In this document: positions 16,870 to 25,628 of the stretch, piece after piece
How positions within the stretch are numbered: the first letter of the stretch is position 1
How the letters are laid out: each line of letters begins with the position of its first letter
Assembly: GCA_948957135.1 (NCBI GenBank)
Contig: CARDBT010000014.1
Span: 1-64,000, forward strand
DNA from: COE1 sp910588595
GTDB lineage: Bacteria; Bacillota; Clostridia; Lachnospirales; Lachnospiraceae
Length of the DNA: 64,000 bases
Reading direction: 5' to 3'
Made by a program: the position numbers and the translations under genes
Notes under the pieces: generated by a model
What the model was told of the DNA's origin: nothing
Databases searched by the model: none
The model's input: the letters and a program-made list of their open reading frames with translations, nothing else

Positions 16870-17412
16870 TCACAGCTCCAGATTCGACATGCGGATCGAG
16901 AGATCCGTGTAGATTCCCGCAGGAATGTCCTCCGTAAAGCTGTATTCGTTCATGTCGTCATGATAGAAATTGTAAACCATGACGCGCGTCTTCTCCGCAT
17001 CCACGATCCAGTACTCGCGCACGCCCGCGGAGCGGTACTTGAACAGCTTTGTCGTGTAGTCGATCCTCCTGCTGGCAGGCGACACCACCTCTATGATCCA
17101 GTCCGGCGCACCGTTGCACCCTCTGTCATCCAGCTTATTCTCATCGCAGATAATGCAGATATCCGGTTCGACGTAGCTCTTGTCGTCAGCGTTGATGAAC
17201 ACGCCGAATGGGTTGATATCCACTTCCCCCTTAAAATTGTTTCTCCTGATATGTTCGCGGATCGTTGCAAAAAGCTCACCGACAATCCTCTGATGGTTTC
17301 TTGTGGTTGGTGCCATATAGAATACTTTTCCGTCGATGAGCTCCGCCCGCTGCCCGTCTGGAAGATTATAAACATCATTGATCGTGTAAGTGTTTAATTC
17401 TGTTAATGCCAT
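16870..17412 (-). CDS. Uma2-family (DUF820) PD-(D/E)XK nuclease-like protein
   Basis: A 180-residue protein with the Uma2 layout: GQRAELIDGKVFYMAPT, HQRIVGELFATIREHI, then the core YVEPDICIICDENKLDD with Asp of the PD motif and DWIIEVVSPASRR-(x)n-KLFKYRSAGVREYWIVD carrying the E-x-V and Lys positions. The family has a restriction-endonuclease fold; its biological role is not settled. ATG 17412 with AAGGAGAAAG upstream is preferred to a 17-codon longer frame lacking a site. It is convergent with buk and stands alone. A hairpin repeat lies in its 5' region. Confidence 0.85.
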   Translation of the reverse strand: MALTELNTYTINDVYNLPDGQRAELIDGKVFYMAPTTRNHQRIVGELFATIREHIRRNNFKGEVDINPFGVFINADDKSYVEPDICIICDENKLDDRGCNGAPDWIIEVVSPASRRIDYTTKLFKYRSAGVREYWIVDAEKTRVMVYNFYHDDMNEYSFTEDIPAGIYTDLSIRMSNLEL

Positions 17413-17428
17413 TCTCTTTCTCCTTATC

Positions 17429-17500
17429 CAAGGAAACAGTCCCGGAATAAACTGCAGCCACACACCGCTGCCATGGGGTTTATCCTGCGACAGTTCCTAA
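17429..17500 (-). repeat. Hairpin repeat element, copy 1
   Basis: About 72 bp, read on the minus strand from TTAGGAACTGTCGCAGGATA to GGGACTGTTTCC. Its two ends are imperfect inverted repeats, and it aligns along its length with a second copy at 18681-18753. It lies directly upstream of the Uma2 gene. It resembles a small non-autonomous dispersed element. Confidence 0.6.
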
Positions 17501-17550
17501 TCTTGCTTTAATATAAATACATTTTGATTATAACCCATTTTTCGACAAAA

Positions 17551-17584
17551 TAAAACCCCAAAGGACAAATCCTTTGAGGTTTTA
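17551..17584. terminator. Terminator of the butyrate operon
   Basis: TAAAACCCCAAAGGA (17551-17565) pairs with TCCTTTGAGGTTTTA (17570-17584) with one mismatch and a CAAA loop. On the minus strand it ends in a TTTTATTTTG run. It follows the etfA stop by about 33 bp. Confidence 0.85.
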
Positions 17585-17616
17585 TGTAAAATTTTGTATT
17601 TTTCGGAATCCTGTGA

Positions 17617-18660
17617 TTACTTATTCGCAACTGCAGTCTTGATCTGCTCTGTCAGCATCGGCACGATCTTGTTCAGATCGCCTACAATGCCGTAATCTGC
17701 CACGTCAAAGATCGGAGCTGTCTCGTCCTTGTTGATCGCGATGATGATATCGGACTCTTCCATACCTGCAAGATGCTGGATCGCACCTGAGATACCAATC
17801 GCAAAGTACACGTTCGGACGAACGGTCTTACCTGTCTGTCCAACCTGCAGATCTTTGTTCTTCCAGCCGGCATCCACAACTGCACGCGAGCAGCTCACTG
17901 TACCGCCGATCGCCTCAGCAAGATCATCGAGAAGCTTGAAATTCTCTGGGCTTCCGACACCGCGTCCGCCGGAAACGAGGATCTTTGCATCCATGATATC
18001 CACTGTGTCTGTGAGATTCTTGACAACCTCAACGATCTCGACATACTTGTTGTCCGGTGTAAATCCAGGATTGAACTCCTCGATCACAGCCTTGGCGCCC
18101 TCTTTCTTCTCCAGCTTCTGCATAACGCCGGGACGCACTGTCGCCATCTGGGGACGGAAGTCAGGGCATGCGATGGTAGCGATCGTGTTTCCGCCAAACG
18201 CCGGACGTGTCATGAGCAGCTGATTGTGCTTCTGCTCCTTGCCAGGTATCGGATTGATCGGGAAATCGCCGATCTCAAGCAGTGTACAGTCCGCTGTCAG
18301 TCCTGTGTGGACTCTCGCAGAAACTCTCGGTCCCAAGTCACGGCCGATCGCTGTAGCGCCCACCAGCAGGATCTCCGGCTTATACTTGTCGATCACGGAT
18401 GCCAGCGCGTGCGCATAAGGCTCTGTCCTGTACTCTTTCAATTCAGGATCATCCACCACGATCACTCTGTCCGCACCGTAAGCTGCAAGCTCATCTGCCA
18501 GCCCCTTCACGTCGCTGCCGACCAATACCGCTGTTACTTCTGCAGACAATTTCTCTGCAAGTCTCTTACCTTCGCCGATCAGCTCGAGGGCAATGCCGCT
18601 AACCTTGTTATCTACCTGCTGTGCGAAGACAAACACGCCTTTATATTCTTCTAAATTCAT
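17617..18660 (-). CDS. etfA: Electron transfer flavoprotein alpha subunit
   Basis: The 347-residue EtfA forms with EtfB the flavoprotein that works with butyryl-CoA dehydrogenase in electron-bifurcating crotonyl-CoA reduction. The C-terminal FAD domain shows SGGRGVGSPENFKLLDDLA, SRAVVDAGW, QVGQTGKTVRPNVYFAIGIS and GAIQHLAGM; the N-terminal domain contains LLVGATAIGRDLGPRVSAR. It is the last gene of the operon, separated from etfB by 122 bp that hold a hairpin repeat. GGAGGTTAATC precedes ATG 18660. Confidence 0.95.
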   Translation of the reverse strand: MNLEEYKGVFVFAQQVDNKVSGIALELIGEGKRLAEKLSAEVTAVLVGSDVKGLADELAAYGADRVIVVDDPELKEYRTEPYAHALASVIDKYKPEILLVGATAIGRDLGPRVSARVHTGLTADCTLLEIGDFPINPIPGKEQKHNQLLMTRPAFGGNTIATIACPDFRPQMATVRPGVMQKLEKKEGAKAVIEEFNPGFTPDNKYVEIVEVVKNLTDTVDIMDAKILVSGGRGVGSPENFKLLDDLAEAIGGTVSCSRAVVDAGWKNKDLQVGQTGKTVRPNVYFAIGISGAIQHLAGMEESDIIIAINKDETAPIFDVADYGIVGDLNKIVPMLTEQIKTAVANK

Positions 18661-18680
18661 GATTAACCTCCATTATCACC

Positions 18681-18753
18681 TAAGGAACTGTCCTGAAATA
18701 AATTGCAGGTCCATACCGCGCTGCCGAACAATTTATCCTGCGGCAATTCCTAA
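18681..18753 (-). repeat. Hairpin repeat element, copy 2, between etfB and etfA
   Basis: Seventy-three bp whose ends are imperfect inverted repeats (AGGAACTGTCCTG near 18683 against CCTGCGGCAATTCCT near 18737-18751; ATAAATTG/CAATTTAT inside). It matches the 72-bp copy at 17429-17500. As it lies within a polycistronic message it may act as an RNA processing or stability element; that is inference. Confidence 0.65.
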
Positions 18754-18782
18754 GAGTTCTATTCTTTTATCTATAATTTCCA

Positions 18783-19565
18783 TTAGATGACATGCTTCTC
18801 TTTTAACTTATCCATGATGTATGTCACAGACTCGGAAGGATCCAATGTAACCTTCTCGCCCTGTCCCTTTCTAACCTTGTCAGACGCCCTTGCGATCTGT
18901 GTCGGTGATCCCTTCAAGCCAAGATTAGAGTCCTCTACATCCTTTAAGTCCGCTCTGCCCCATGTGGTGATCTCTGCCTTGTACGCGTCAAAGATTCCGC
19001 CCGGAGTCATATAGCGAGGCTCGTTCAGCTCGGCAAGTGCCGTGATCAGACAAGGCATCTTTGCCTTCAGCACATGATATCTGTCGTCATACTGACGCTC
19101 AACGATAACGCTGTCACCCTCGATCTGGATCTTCTGCGCATAGGAGATCACAGGGATCCAAAGGTGCTCTGAGATCTGGGGACCAACCTGCGCTGTATCG
19201 CCGTCGATCGCCTGACGTCCTGTGATGATCAGGTCATACTCGATATTTCTGAGTGCGCCTGCAAGTGTCTGGGAAGTAGCCCATGTATCTGCGCCGCCAA
19301 GAACCCTGTCTGTCACAAGGATTCCCTTGTCTGCGCCCATGGCGATCGCCTCGCGGAGCACTTCCTCAGCCTTCGGAAGACCCATCGTGACAACCGTCAC
19401 TTCTGCACCGTACTGATCCTTTAACCGTAATGCTGCCTCAAGACCTGCCTTGTCGTCAGGGTTCATGATCGTCAGCATAGCTGCTCTATCAAGTGTACCG
19501 TCAGGATTGAACTTAACGCCACCCTTTGTATCAGGTACCTGTTTCACACATACTACTACTTTCAT
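18783..19565 (-). CDS. etfB: Electron transfer flavoprotein beta subunit
   Basis: The 260-residue EtfB carries MKVVVCVKQVPDTKGGVKFN, MNPDDKAGLEAALRLKDQYG and IITGRQAIDGDTAQVGPQISEHL, all typical of the nucleotide-binding subunit of bifurcating ETF. It partners EtfA and Bcd. ATG 19565 is chosen because AAGGAGA lies seven bases upstream; the ATG two codons earlier is too close to that site. It lies between bcd and etfA, the usual clostridial order. Confidence 0.95.
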   Translation of the reverse strand: MKVVVCVKQVPDTKGGVKFNPDGTLDRAAMLTIMNPDDKAGLEAALRLKDQYGAEVTVVTMGLPKAEEVLREAIAMGADKGILVTDRVLGGADTWATSQTLAGALRNIEYDLIITGRQAIDGDTAQVGPQISEHLWIPVISYAQKIQIEGDSVIVERQYDDRYHVLKAKMPCLITALAELNEPRYMTPGGIFDAYKAEITTWGRADLKDVEDSNLGLKGSPTQIARASDKVRKGQGEKVTLDPSESVTYIMDKLKEKHVI

Positions 19566-19634
19566 GTTCATTCTCCTTATATTTTATTTTTTATCACTAT
19601 CTAATCACTGTCTAAACTGTGCGGTTCATCATTT

Positions 19635-20801
19635 TTATTTCAAAAGATTGGACGAGATGACCATTCTCTGAACTTCGCTTGTTCCCTCGTAGATCTCTGT
19701 GATCTTGGCATCTCTCATCATGCGCTCCACTTCATACTCCCTCGTGTAGCCGTAACCACCGTGGAGCTGGACTGCCTTTGTGGTAACTTCCATAGCCATC
19801 TCTGCAGCATACAGCTTCGCCATGGCAGCCTCCACATTGTAAGAAGTCTTGTGATCCTTCGTGTACTGATCCTTTGTACACGCAGCCTTGTAAACCATGT
19901 ACTGTGCCGCCTGAGCCTTTGTAGCCATATCAGCAAGCTGGAACTGTGTATTCTGGAACGCGCCGATCGCACGACCAAACTGCTTTCTCTCCTGCACATA
20001 CGCAACCGTTCTCTCAAGAGCACCCTCGCCGAGACCGAGCGCCTGCGCGGCGATACCGATACGTCCGCCGTCAAGTGTGTGCATGGCGATGCCGAAGCCC
20101 TTGCCCTGCTGTCCTAACATGTTCTCCTTCGGAATGCGGCAGTCTGTGAAGATCAGCTCATATGTAGATGAACCGCGGATACCCATCTTCTTCTCCTTTG
20201 TACCGAATGAGAATCCAGGCGTGCCCTTCTCCACGATGAACGCCGAGATCTCTTTCGTCATCCTTCCGCGCTTCTCGATCGTGCCGGTGATCGCAAAGAT
20301 CACATACACATCCGCTTCCTTACCGTTTGTGATGAAGATCTTCGAGCCGTTGAGAACCCACTCGTCGCCCTCCAGCACAGCCTTTGTCTGCTGTCCCTGT
20401 GCGTCTGTACCAGCCCCCGGCTCTGTCAGACCGAAAGCGCCGATCTTCCTGCCGCTTGCGAGATCCGGCAGATATTTCTGCTTCTGCTCCTCCGTACCGT
20501 ATGTGAGGATCGGATCGCAGCAGAGTGAAGTGTGCGCAGACACGATGACCGCTGTCGTGCCGCAGACCTTTGCCAGCTCCTCCACGCACATCGCGTAAGT
20601 CAGGACATCACAGCCCTGTCCGCCGTACTCCTTCGGAATGGGGATCCCCATGAAACCAGCCTTAGCCATCTTCTCGACAGTCGCCCTCGGGAACTCCTCT
20701 GTCTCATCTACCTCGATTGCAAGAGGCTTAACCTCTTTTTCAGCGAACTCTCTAAAGAGTGTTCTCGCCATCTCATGCTCTTTACTCAATGTAAAATCCA
20801 T
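19635..20801 (-). CDS. bcd: Butyryl-CoA dehydrogenase
   Basis: An acyl-CoA dehydrogenase of 388 residues reducing crotonyl-CoA to butyryl-CoA, coupled through EtfAB to ferredoxin reduction. Visible signatures: FGLTEPGAGTDAQGQQT (FAD/substrate loop), FITNGKEADVYVIFA, QLHGGYGYTREYEVERMMRDAKI, and the catalytic Glu in IYEGTSEVQRMVISSNLL near the C-terminus. ATG 20801 has GGAGG nine bases upstream; an ATG two codons earlier is too close. It is the fourth enzyme gene of the thl-crt-hbd-bcd-etfBA operon. Confidence 0.95.
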   Translation of the reverse strand: MDFTLSKEHEMARTLFREFAEKEVKPLAIEVDETEEFPRATVEKMAKAGFMGIPIPKEYGGQGCDVLTYAMCVEELAKVCGTTAVIVSAHTSLCCDPILTYGTEEQKQKYLPDLASGRKIGAFGLTEPGAGTDAQGQQTKAVLEGDEWVLNGSKIFITNGKEADVYVIFAITGTIEKRGRMTKEISAFIVEKGTPGFSFGTKEKKMGIRGSSTYELIFTDCRIPKENMLGQQGKGFGIAMHTLDGGRIGIAAQALGLGEGALERTVAYVQERKQFGRAIGAFQNTQFQLADMATKAQAAQYMVYKAACTKDQYTKDHKTSYNVEAAMAKLYAAEMAMEVTTKAVQLHGGYGYTREYEVERMMRDAKITEIYEGTSEVQRMVISSNLLK

Positions 20802-20906
20802 GTTCATATTCCTCCGTTTTGATTAACTTTGATAAAAATTTTTCACTGCGAACAGCAAGCCACTGTGCCTGCCGCACAGCGCCTTGCCGTAATATCACAC
20901 ACTCAA

Positions 20907-21749
20907 TTATTTCTTAGAATAATCGTAGAATCCAACGCCTGTCTTCTTTCCAAGCTTTCCGGCACGTACCATCTTTCTGAGAAGCGGTGAAGGTGCATAC
21001 TTGGAATCGCCTGTCTCAGCGTAGATGACTTCCATGATCGCGAGCACGATATCCAGTCCTATGTAATCGCCAAGAGCCAGAGGTCCCATCGGATGATTTG
21101 CACCGAGCTGCATCGCAACATCGATATCGGCAACGCTTGCAACACCTGCCGCGTACACATTGATCGCCTCGTTGATCATCGGGATCAGGATCCTGTTTAC
21201 CACGAAACCTGCAGCCTCGTTGACCTCAACCGGAGTCTTGCCGATCTCTGTCGCGATCCCCTTGATCTTCTCAACCAGCTCTGCCGGTGTGTTAGCGCCT
21301 GCGATCACCTCGACGAGCTTCATCCTGTCAGCCGGGTTAAAGAAGTGCATACCGACGAGCGGACGGTCAAGACCGGCACCCATCTCTGTGATAGAGAGGG
21401 AGGATGTATTGGTGGCAAAGATACACTCAGGCTTTACGATCTCCTGCAGCTCTTTGAATGTAGACTTCTTGATCTCCATCTTCTCAGGCGCAACCTCGAT
21501 CACAAGATCGCAGTCTGTGCAGATATCCTTCAGACCTGTAACGATCTTTGCAGCGATCGCATCCGCTTTCTCCTGCGTGATCTTCTCCTTGCTCACGAGG
21601 AAGTTCAGATTCTTTAAGATCTTAGCCTTTCCGCCGTCTGCAAACTCCTGCTTAATATCACATAAGCATACCTCATAACCATCTGTCATTGCAAATGCCT
21701 GTGCAATGCCGGATCCCATGGTTCCGGCACCGATAATACCAACCTTCAT
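20907..21749 (-). CDS. hbd: 3-hydroxybutyryl-CoA dehydrogenase
   Basis: Reduces acetoacetyl-CoA to (S)-3-hydroxybutyryl-CoA. The 280-residue protein has the Rossmann motif GIIGAGTMGSGIAQAFA at its start, the catalytic His in GMHFFNPADRMKLVEVI, and NEAAGFVVNRILIPMINEA with the C-terminal dimerisation domain. ATG 21749 is set by AAAGGAGGACTAAC; a 23-codon longer frame has no such site. Located between the small membrane-protein gene and bcd in the operon. Confidence 0.95.
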   Translation of the reverse strand: MKVGIIGAGTMGSGIAQAFAMTDGYEVCLCDIKQEFADGGKAKILKNLNFLVSKEKITQEKADAIAAKIVTGLKDICTDCDLVIEVAPEKMEIKKSTFKELQEIVKPECIFATNTSSLSITEMGAGLDRPLVGMHFFNPADRMKLVEVIAGANTPAELVEKIKGIATEIGKTPVEVNEAAGFVVNRILIPMINEAINVYAAGVASVADIDVAMQLGANHPMGPLALGDYIGLDIVLAIMEVIYAETGDSKYAPSPLLRKMVRAGKLGKKTGVGFYDYSKK

Positions 21750-21762
21750 TGTTAGTCCTCCT

Positions 21763-21927
21763 TTATTTTTTGTTTTTCTTTGCGCTCTCCACAAGAAATG
21801 CCAGTCCGGCTGCCACAATACTGCCGCCGGCTATCTTCATCGTAATATCCGAGCTCTCCATTGCGAAAATGATCAAACCTGCTGCTATCAGGAGTATTCC
21901 TGTGAATACCAATCCAATTCTTTTCAT
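21763..21927 (-). CDS. Small membrane protein, 54 residues, within the butyrate operon
   Basis: I translated this directly; it begins MKRIGLVFTGILLIAAG and ends in a Lys/Asn-rich tail before TAA. Two hydrophobic stretches (about 5-21 and 32-46) flank a short ESSDITMK linker, so it should be a two-helix membrane protein or hairpin. AAGGAAAG lies about ten bases before ATG 21927. It fills the gap between crt and hbd, on the same strand and presumably the same transcript, with 13 bp to hbd. I know no function. It could help membrane recruitment of the Bcd-Etf complex, but that is speculation. Confidence 0.65.
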   Translation of the reverse strand: MKRIGLVFTGILLIAAGLIIFAMESSDITMKIAGGSIVAAGLAFLVESAKKNKK

Positions 21928-21963
21928 ATTCTTACGACTTTCCTTTACTCAGTTTCAGACAGC

Positions 21964-22749
21964 CTAGCAGTTTTTGAACGGCTCCTTCACCTTCTCCTTG
22001 TTCTTGTCAAGGAAGAATGCCATACCGTACTTCTGATCCTCTGTCTCAAAGCAGTCGCCGAACAGCTTCTCCTCGATCACGATCGCCTTGTCCATATCCA
22101 CGTCAAGACCCTCGTTGATCGCCTTCTTGCAGTTGCGGACCGCGATCGGTGCGTTCTTTGCGATGCCCGCCGCCATCTTCTCCGCCTGTGCCATCAGTTC
22201 CTCCGCGGGATAGACCGCGTTTACCAGACCGATGCGCAGCGCCTCGTCAGCCTTGATATTCCTTGCCGTGTAGATCATCTGCTTTGCCATGCCGGCGCCC
22301 ACGAGACGCGCAAGTCTCTGTGTGCCGCCAAATCCCGGTGTGATGCCAAGCCCGACTTCCGGCTGTCCGAACACGGCATTCTCAGAACAGATCCTGATGT
22401 CGCAGCTCATGGAGATCTCACATCCGCCGCCGAGCGCAAAGCCGTTCACTGCCGCGATCACAGGGATCGGGAAAGTCTCGAGCTTTCTGAACACGTCGTT
22501 GCCCTTCTTGCCAAAAGCCTCGCCCTCCGCCTTTGTGAGCGTGCTCATCTCACCGATGTCCGCACCGGCAACAAATGATTTTGTGCCTGCGCCCGTGAGG
22601 ATCAGACATCTCACCGCATCGAGATCCACGGCGTCAAGCGTCGCGTCAAGCTCGTCCAAGACCTGCGAATTCAGCGCGTTCAGAGCTTTCTCACGGTTGA
22701 TCGTGATCTTTCCGACTGCGCCGTTTACTTCATATAATATGTATTCCAT
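21964..22749 (-). CDS. crt: 3-hydroxybutyryl-CoA dehydratase (crotonase)
   Basis: Dehydrates 3-hydroxybutyryl-CoA to crotonyl-CoA. The 261-residue enoyl-CoA hydratase shows the oxyanion-hole segment SFVAGADIGEMSTL, GFALGGGCEISMSCD with one catalytic Glu, and PEVGLGITPGFGGTQRLARLVG with the second Glu. ATG 22749 follows GGAGGTAAGC. It sits 73 bp after thl and 36 bp before the small membrane protein gene. Confidence 0.95.
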   Translation of the reverse strand: MEYILYEVNGAVGKITINREKALNALNSQVLDELDATLDAVDLDAVRCLILTGAGTKSFVAGADIGEMSTLTKAEGEAFGKKGNDVFRKLETFPIPVIAAVNGFALGGGCEISMSCDIRICSENAVFGQPEVGLGITPGFGGTQRLARLVGAGMAKQMIYTARNIKADEALRIGLVNAVYPAEELMAQAEKMAAGIAKNAPIAVRNCKKAINEGLDVDMDKAIVIEEKLFGDCFETEDQKYGMAFFLDKNKEKVKEPFKNC

Positions 22750-22822
22750 GCTTACCTCCGTTTAAAATGAATTCAGAATTTCCAAGCCGGTATCGCACCA
22801 GCCCGGAAATTCTCTATGTATG

Positions 22823-24007
22823 TTATTCGTATTTTTTAACTACTGTGGAGCAGCCCATGCCGCCGCCGATGCACAGTGTGGCAAGACCTGTCTTTGCGCC
22901 CTTTGCCTCCATCTCGTGAAGCAGTGTCACCAGGATGCGGCATCCGGATGCACCCACCGGATGACCTAACGCGATCGCTCCGCCGTTCGGATTCAGCTGC
23001 TTATCCACATCGATACCCAAGTCTCTGCCCACCGCGATCGACTGTGCCGCAAACGCCTCGTTTGCCTCGATGATGTCAAAATCCTCGATCTTCATGCCGG
23101 TCTTCGCCAGAACCTTCCTGGTCGATGCGACAGGTCCGATACCCATAACCTCCGGTCTCACGCCTGCGAGCGCACCTGCTACCCACTCAGCCATAGGTGT
23201 CACGCCCAGCTCTTTTGCCTTCTCCTCGCTCATGACCACAATGGCTGCCGCGCCGTCATTGATCCCGGACGCGTTGCCTGCCGTGACATACTTATCCTTG
23301 TTGATCGGGCGGAGCTTTGCAAGCCCTTCGATCGTGGAGCCGGCTCTTGGTCCCTCGTCAACCTTGAATTCCACCATCTCTTTTTTCTTCTTGACCATCA
23401 CAGGTACGATCTCCTTGTCAAACGCACCTGATTTCTGCGCTTCTTCCGCTTTCTGCTGGCTCTTTAACGCGAACTCGTCAAGCTCCTCGCGGGTGATGCC
23501 CCACTCGTCGCAGATGTTGTCCGCTGTCTGGATCATATGGTAATCATTGAATGCATCCCACAGCGCATCCTTGATCATGGTATCTACCAGCACACCATTG
23601 TTCATTCTATATCCGAAACGTGCATTAGGAAGTGCGAACGGAGCCATGGACATATTTTCCATACCGCCTGCCACGACGATATCAGCATCGCCGGCAAGGA
23701 TCATCTGGGCAGCCATGTTCACACAGTTAAGTCCTGAACCACATACGACATTCACGGTGACTGCCGGTGTCTCGATGGGAAGCCCTGCCTTGATCGAAGA
23801 CTGACGAGCCACGTTCTGTCCCAGCCCTGCCTGAATAACGCAGCCCATGTATACATGGTCAACCTTGTCAGCCGGAACGCCCGCCCTGTTCAGAGCCTCC
23901 TTGATCACGATTGCCCCAAGCTCCGGAGCCGGAGTTGTGCTGAGCGAGCCGCCCATAGTGCCAATTGCTGTACGACATGCACCTGCTAATACAATTTTCT
24001 TTGCCAT
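22823..24007 (-). CDS. thlA: Acetyl-CoA acetyltransferase (thiolase)
   Basis: Condenses two acetyl-CoA to acetoacetyl-CoA, the entry step of butyrate synthesis. The 394-residue thiolase has the nucleophilic Cys in NVVCGSGLNCVNMAAQ (about residue 88), GGMENMSMAPF, the NEAFAAQS and GHPVGASGCRI motifs, and the second active Cys in LCIGGGMGCSTVV near the end. ATG 24007, with GGAGGAAAG upstream, is preferred to a start five codons earlier. It is the first gene of the operon and is preceded by a good promoter. Confidence 0.95.
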   Translation of the reverse strand: MAKKIVLAGACRTAIGTMGGSLSTTPAPELGAIVIKEALNRAGVPADKVDHVYMGCVIQAGLGQNVARQSSIKAGLPIETPAVTVNVVCGSGLNCVNMAAQMILAGDADIVVAGGMENMSMAPFALPNARFGYRMNNGVLVDTMIKDALWDAFNDYHMIQTADNICDEWGITREELDEFALKSQQKAEEAQKSGAFDKEIVPVMVKKKKEMVEFKVDEGPRAGSTIEGLAKLRPINKDKYVTAGNASGINDGAAAIVVMSEEKAKELGVTPMAEWVAGALAGVRPEVMGIGPVASTRKVLAKTGMKIEDFDIIEANEAFAAQSIAVGRDLGIDVDKQLNPNGGAIALGHPVGASGCRILVTLLHEMEAKGAKTGLATLCIGGGMGCSTVVKKYE

Positions 24008-24232
24008 TATTCTTTCCTCCATCTTATTATACTCTCACAATGGACCTCTGCAGGCCTGCAGCCGCCCATCAGTTTCCATGTGACTGTGATTTTTATAACA
24101 ATAGACGGGAAATCACGAAAAATGCACAAACTTTTTTTGCAGATTCCCTCAATGCAGCCTTTTGCTCTGCGGATCTTTTGTGCAGTATTCAGGATTTTCC
24201 CTATTTTTATATTGATCACAACCATTGTGCTT

Positions 24233-24261
24233 ATTTTATCACATTGTTAAAAAAAAAGCAA
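24233..24261 (-). promoter_or_regulatory. Promoter of the butyrate operon
   Basis: On the minus strand TTGCTT (24261-24256), a 17-bp T-rich spacer and TAAAAT (24238-24233) predict a start near 24226 and a leader of about 220 nt before thl. The 383-bp gap 24008-24390 otherwise shows no gene. Confidence 0.6.
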
Positions 24262-24390
24262 TCTATTTGTCTTTTGATATTTATTGCAATGTTGACGAAT
24301 TTTTCCTGTCAAAATTATCCATATTTATAAAGTACAATGCCTTGCAGGAGTGATCCCTGCGCCGCTCATTGTGCATTTTTCATACACATA

Positions 24391-25434
24391 CTATTCTTTT
24401 GTTGATTCTGCACCTTCTGGCACTACCGGATCTTTCATATCATATTTCCGATCCCACTCCTTCGTGAAATCATCGCGCTCCACCTCACACCTGTGACCGC
24501 TCAGAAATCCTGCCAGCTGATAAAAGTCAATCCAGATCTCATTATTTCCGTCTTTTTGTGACTCATCAAAAATGAGCTGCATCCCCACGTGGAGATGTAC
24601 CGTCTTGATATTATTCACATTTTCTTTGTCACTGTAACCCGTATGCCCCATATAGCCGATCACATCCCCCGCAGTGACGTAGTCCCCTTCCTTGAGTCCC
24701 TCCGCATAAGGTCTGTTCTGCCGCAGATGGGCATAGTAATAATACCGCTTTTGGTCAAAACTGCGGATGCCGATGCGCCAGCCGCCGTAACGGTTCCAGC
24801 CGAGTGCCTCAACATAGCCTGATTCGACTGCGATGATCGGCGTGCCGACCAGCCCCATCATGTCGTGCCCGAGATGCTGCCTCTTGTAGCCGAAATCCCT
24901 GCCGACCCCAAAATCATCATAGTCCTGATAGGCGAACCCTGACGCTATCGGCGAGTAAGCTTTCAATCCATACTTTTTCTGATATATACCGTTCTCATCC
25001 TCTATCTCATACTCCCCAAGCATACCGCCAAGCACTGCGGAGTACGCTTCATAATAATATGAAAAATACTGATACTTCTCCCGAAGTCTCTCCTCCGTGA
25101 TCTCCCCGTTTGTGATCTTTGACGCGATCTCGTCTATATACTCTGTCGATCTGCTCCCGAACTCTCCTCCCCCACGCACTGCGGCATAGGCGAGCAGTGC
25201 GATCCAGTCAAGATGCCGCTCCGACCCATACGATTCTATATCCATGAGACAGGCCTTTTTCATTGCCTCCTTCGATGCGTTGAAATCCACCCACTTGATG
25301 AAATTGCCGCTTGTCTGGCTTACCTCCTGTGTATTATTTTCATACCAGAAAATCCCCGTCGCCAGCACCAGCGCGAACACCACCAAACCTATCAGCCCCT
25401 TATTTCTCACATGACCACCATATTTCCGATACAT
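24391..25434 (-). CDS. Membrane-anchored M23 peptidase (peptidoglycan endopeptidase)
   Basis: The 347-residue protein has one N-terminal membrane helix (GLIGLVVFALVLATGIFWY, about 14-32) and an extracellular M23/LytM domain in its C-terminal half. The zinc ligands are visible: QHLGHDMMG (HxGxD) and VHLHVGMQ (HxH), with GDVIGYMGHTGYS in between, so it should be active on peptide cross-links of the wall. GTG 25410 is an alternative start; neither start has a strong ribosome site. It lies downstream of hpf on the same strand, separated by a terminator. Confidence 0.85.
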   Translation of the reverse strand: MYRKYGGHVRNKGLIGLVVFALVLATGIFWYENNTQEVSQTSGNFIKWVDFNASKEAMKKACLMDIESYGSERHLDWIALLAYAAVRGGGEFGSRSTEYIDEIASKITNGEITEERLREKYQYFSYYYEAYSAVLGGMLGEYEIEDENGIYQKKYGLKAYSPIASGFAYQDYDDFGVGRDFGYKRQHLGHDMMGLVGTPIIAVESGYVEALGWNRYGGWRIGIRSFDQKRYYYYAHLRQNRPYAEGLKEGDYVTAGDVIGYMGHTGYSDKENVNNIKTVHLHVGMQLIFDESQKDGNNEIWIDFYQLAGFLSGHRCEVERDDFTKEWDRKYDMKDPVVPEGAESTKE

Positions 25435-25550
25435 TATCTGTTCATTATATGTACTGCAAAACGGTGATATGCATATGGCTGACCATACGATCTTTTAAAG
25501 TTTCACATCGTAATTTTCCTTTTTCCGATCGCTTGGCTTCATATTTGTGC

Positions 25551-25580
25551 AGAAGAAAACAGGCACCCGAGAGTGCCTGT
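25551..25580 (-). terminator. Rho-independent terminator of hpf
   Basis: On the minus strand ACAGGCAC (25580-25573) pairs with GTGCCTGT (25566-25559) around TCTCGG, followed by TTTTCTTC. It lies about 50 bp after the hpf stop codon. Confidence 0.85.
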
Positions 25581-25628
25581 CCGCATATCGTTATTTCGGA
25601 TCTGCTGCAAAAGATCCGGCACAGTTCC

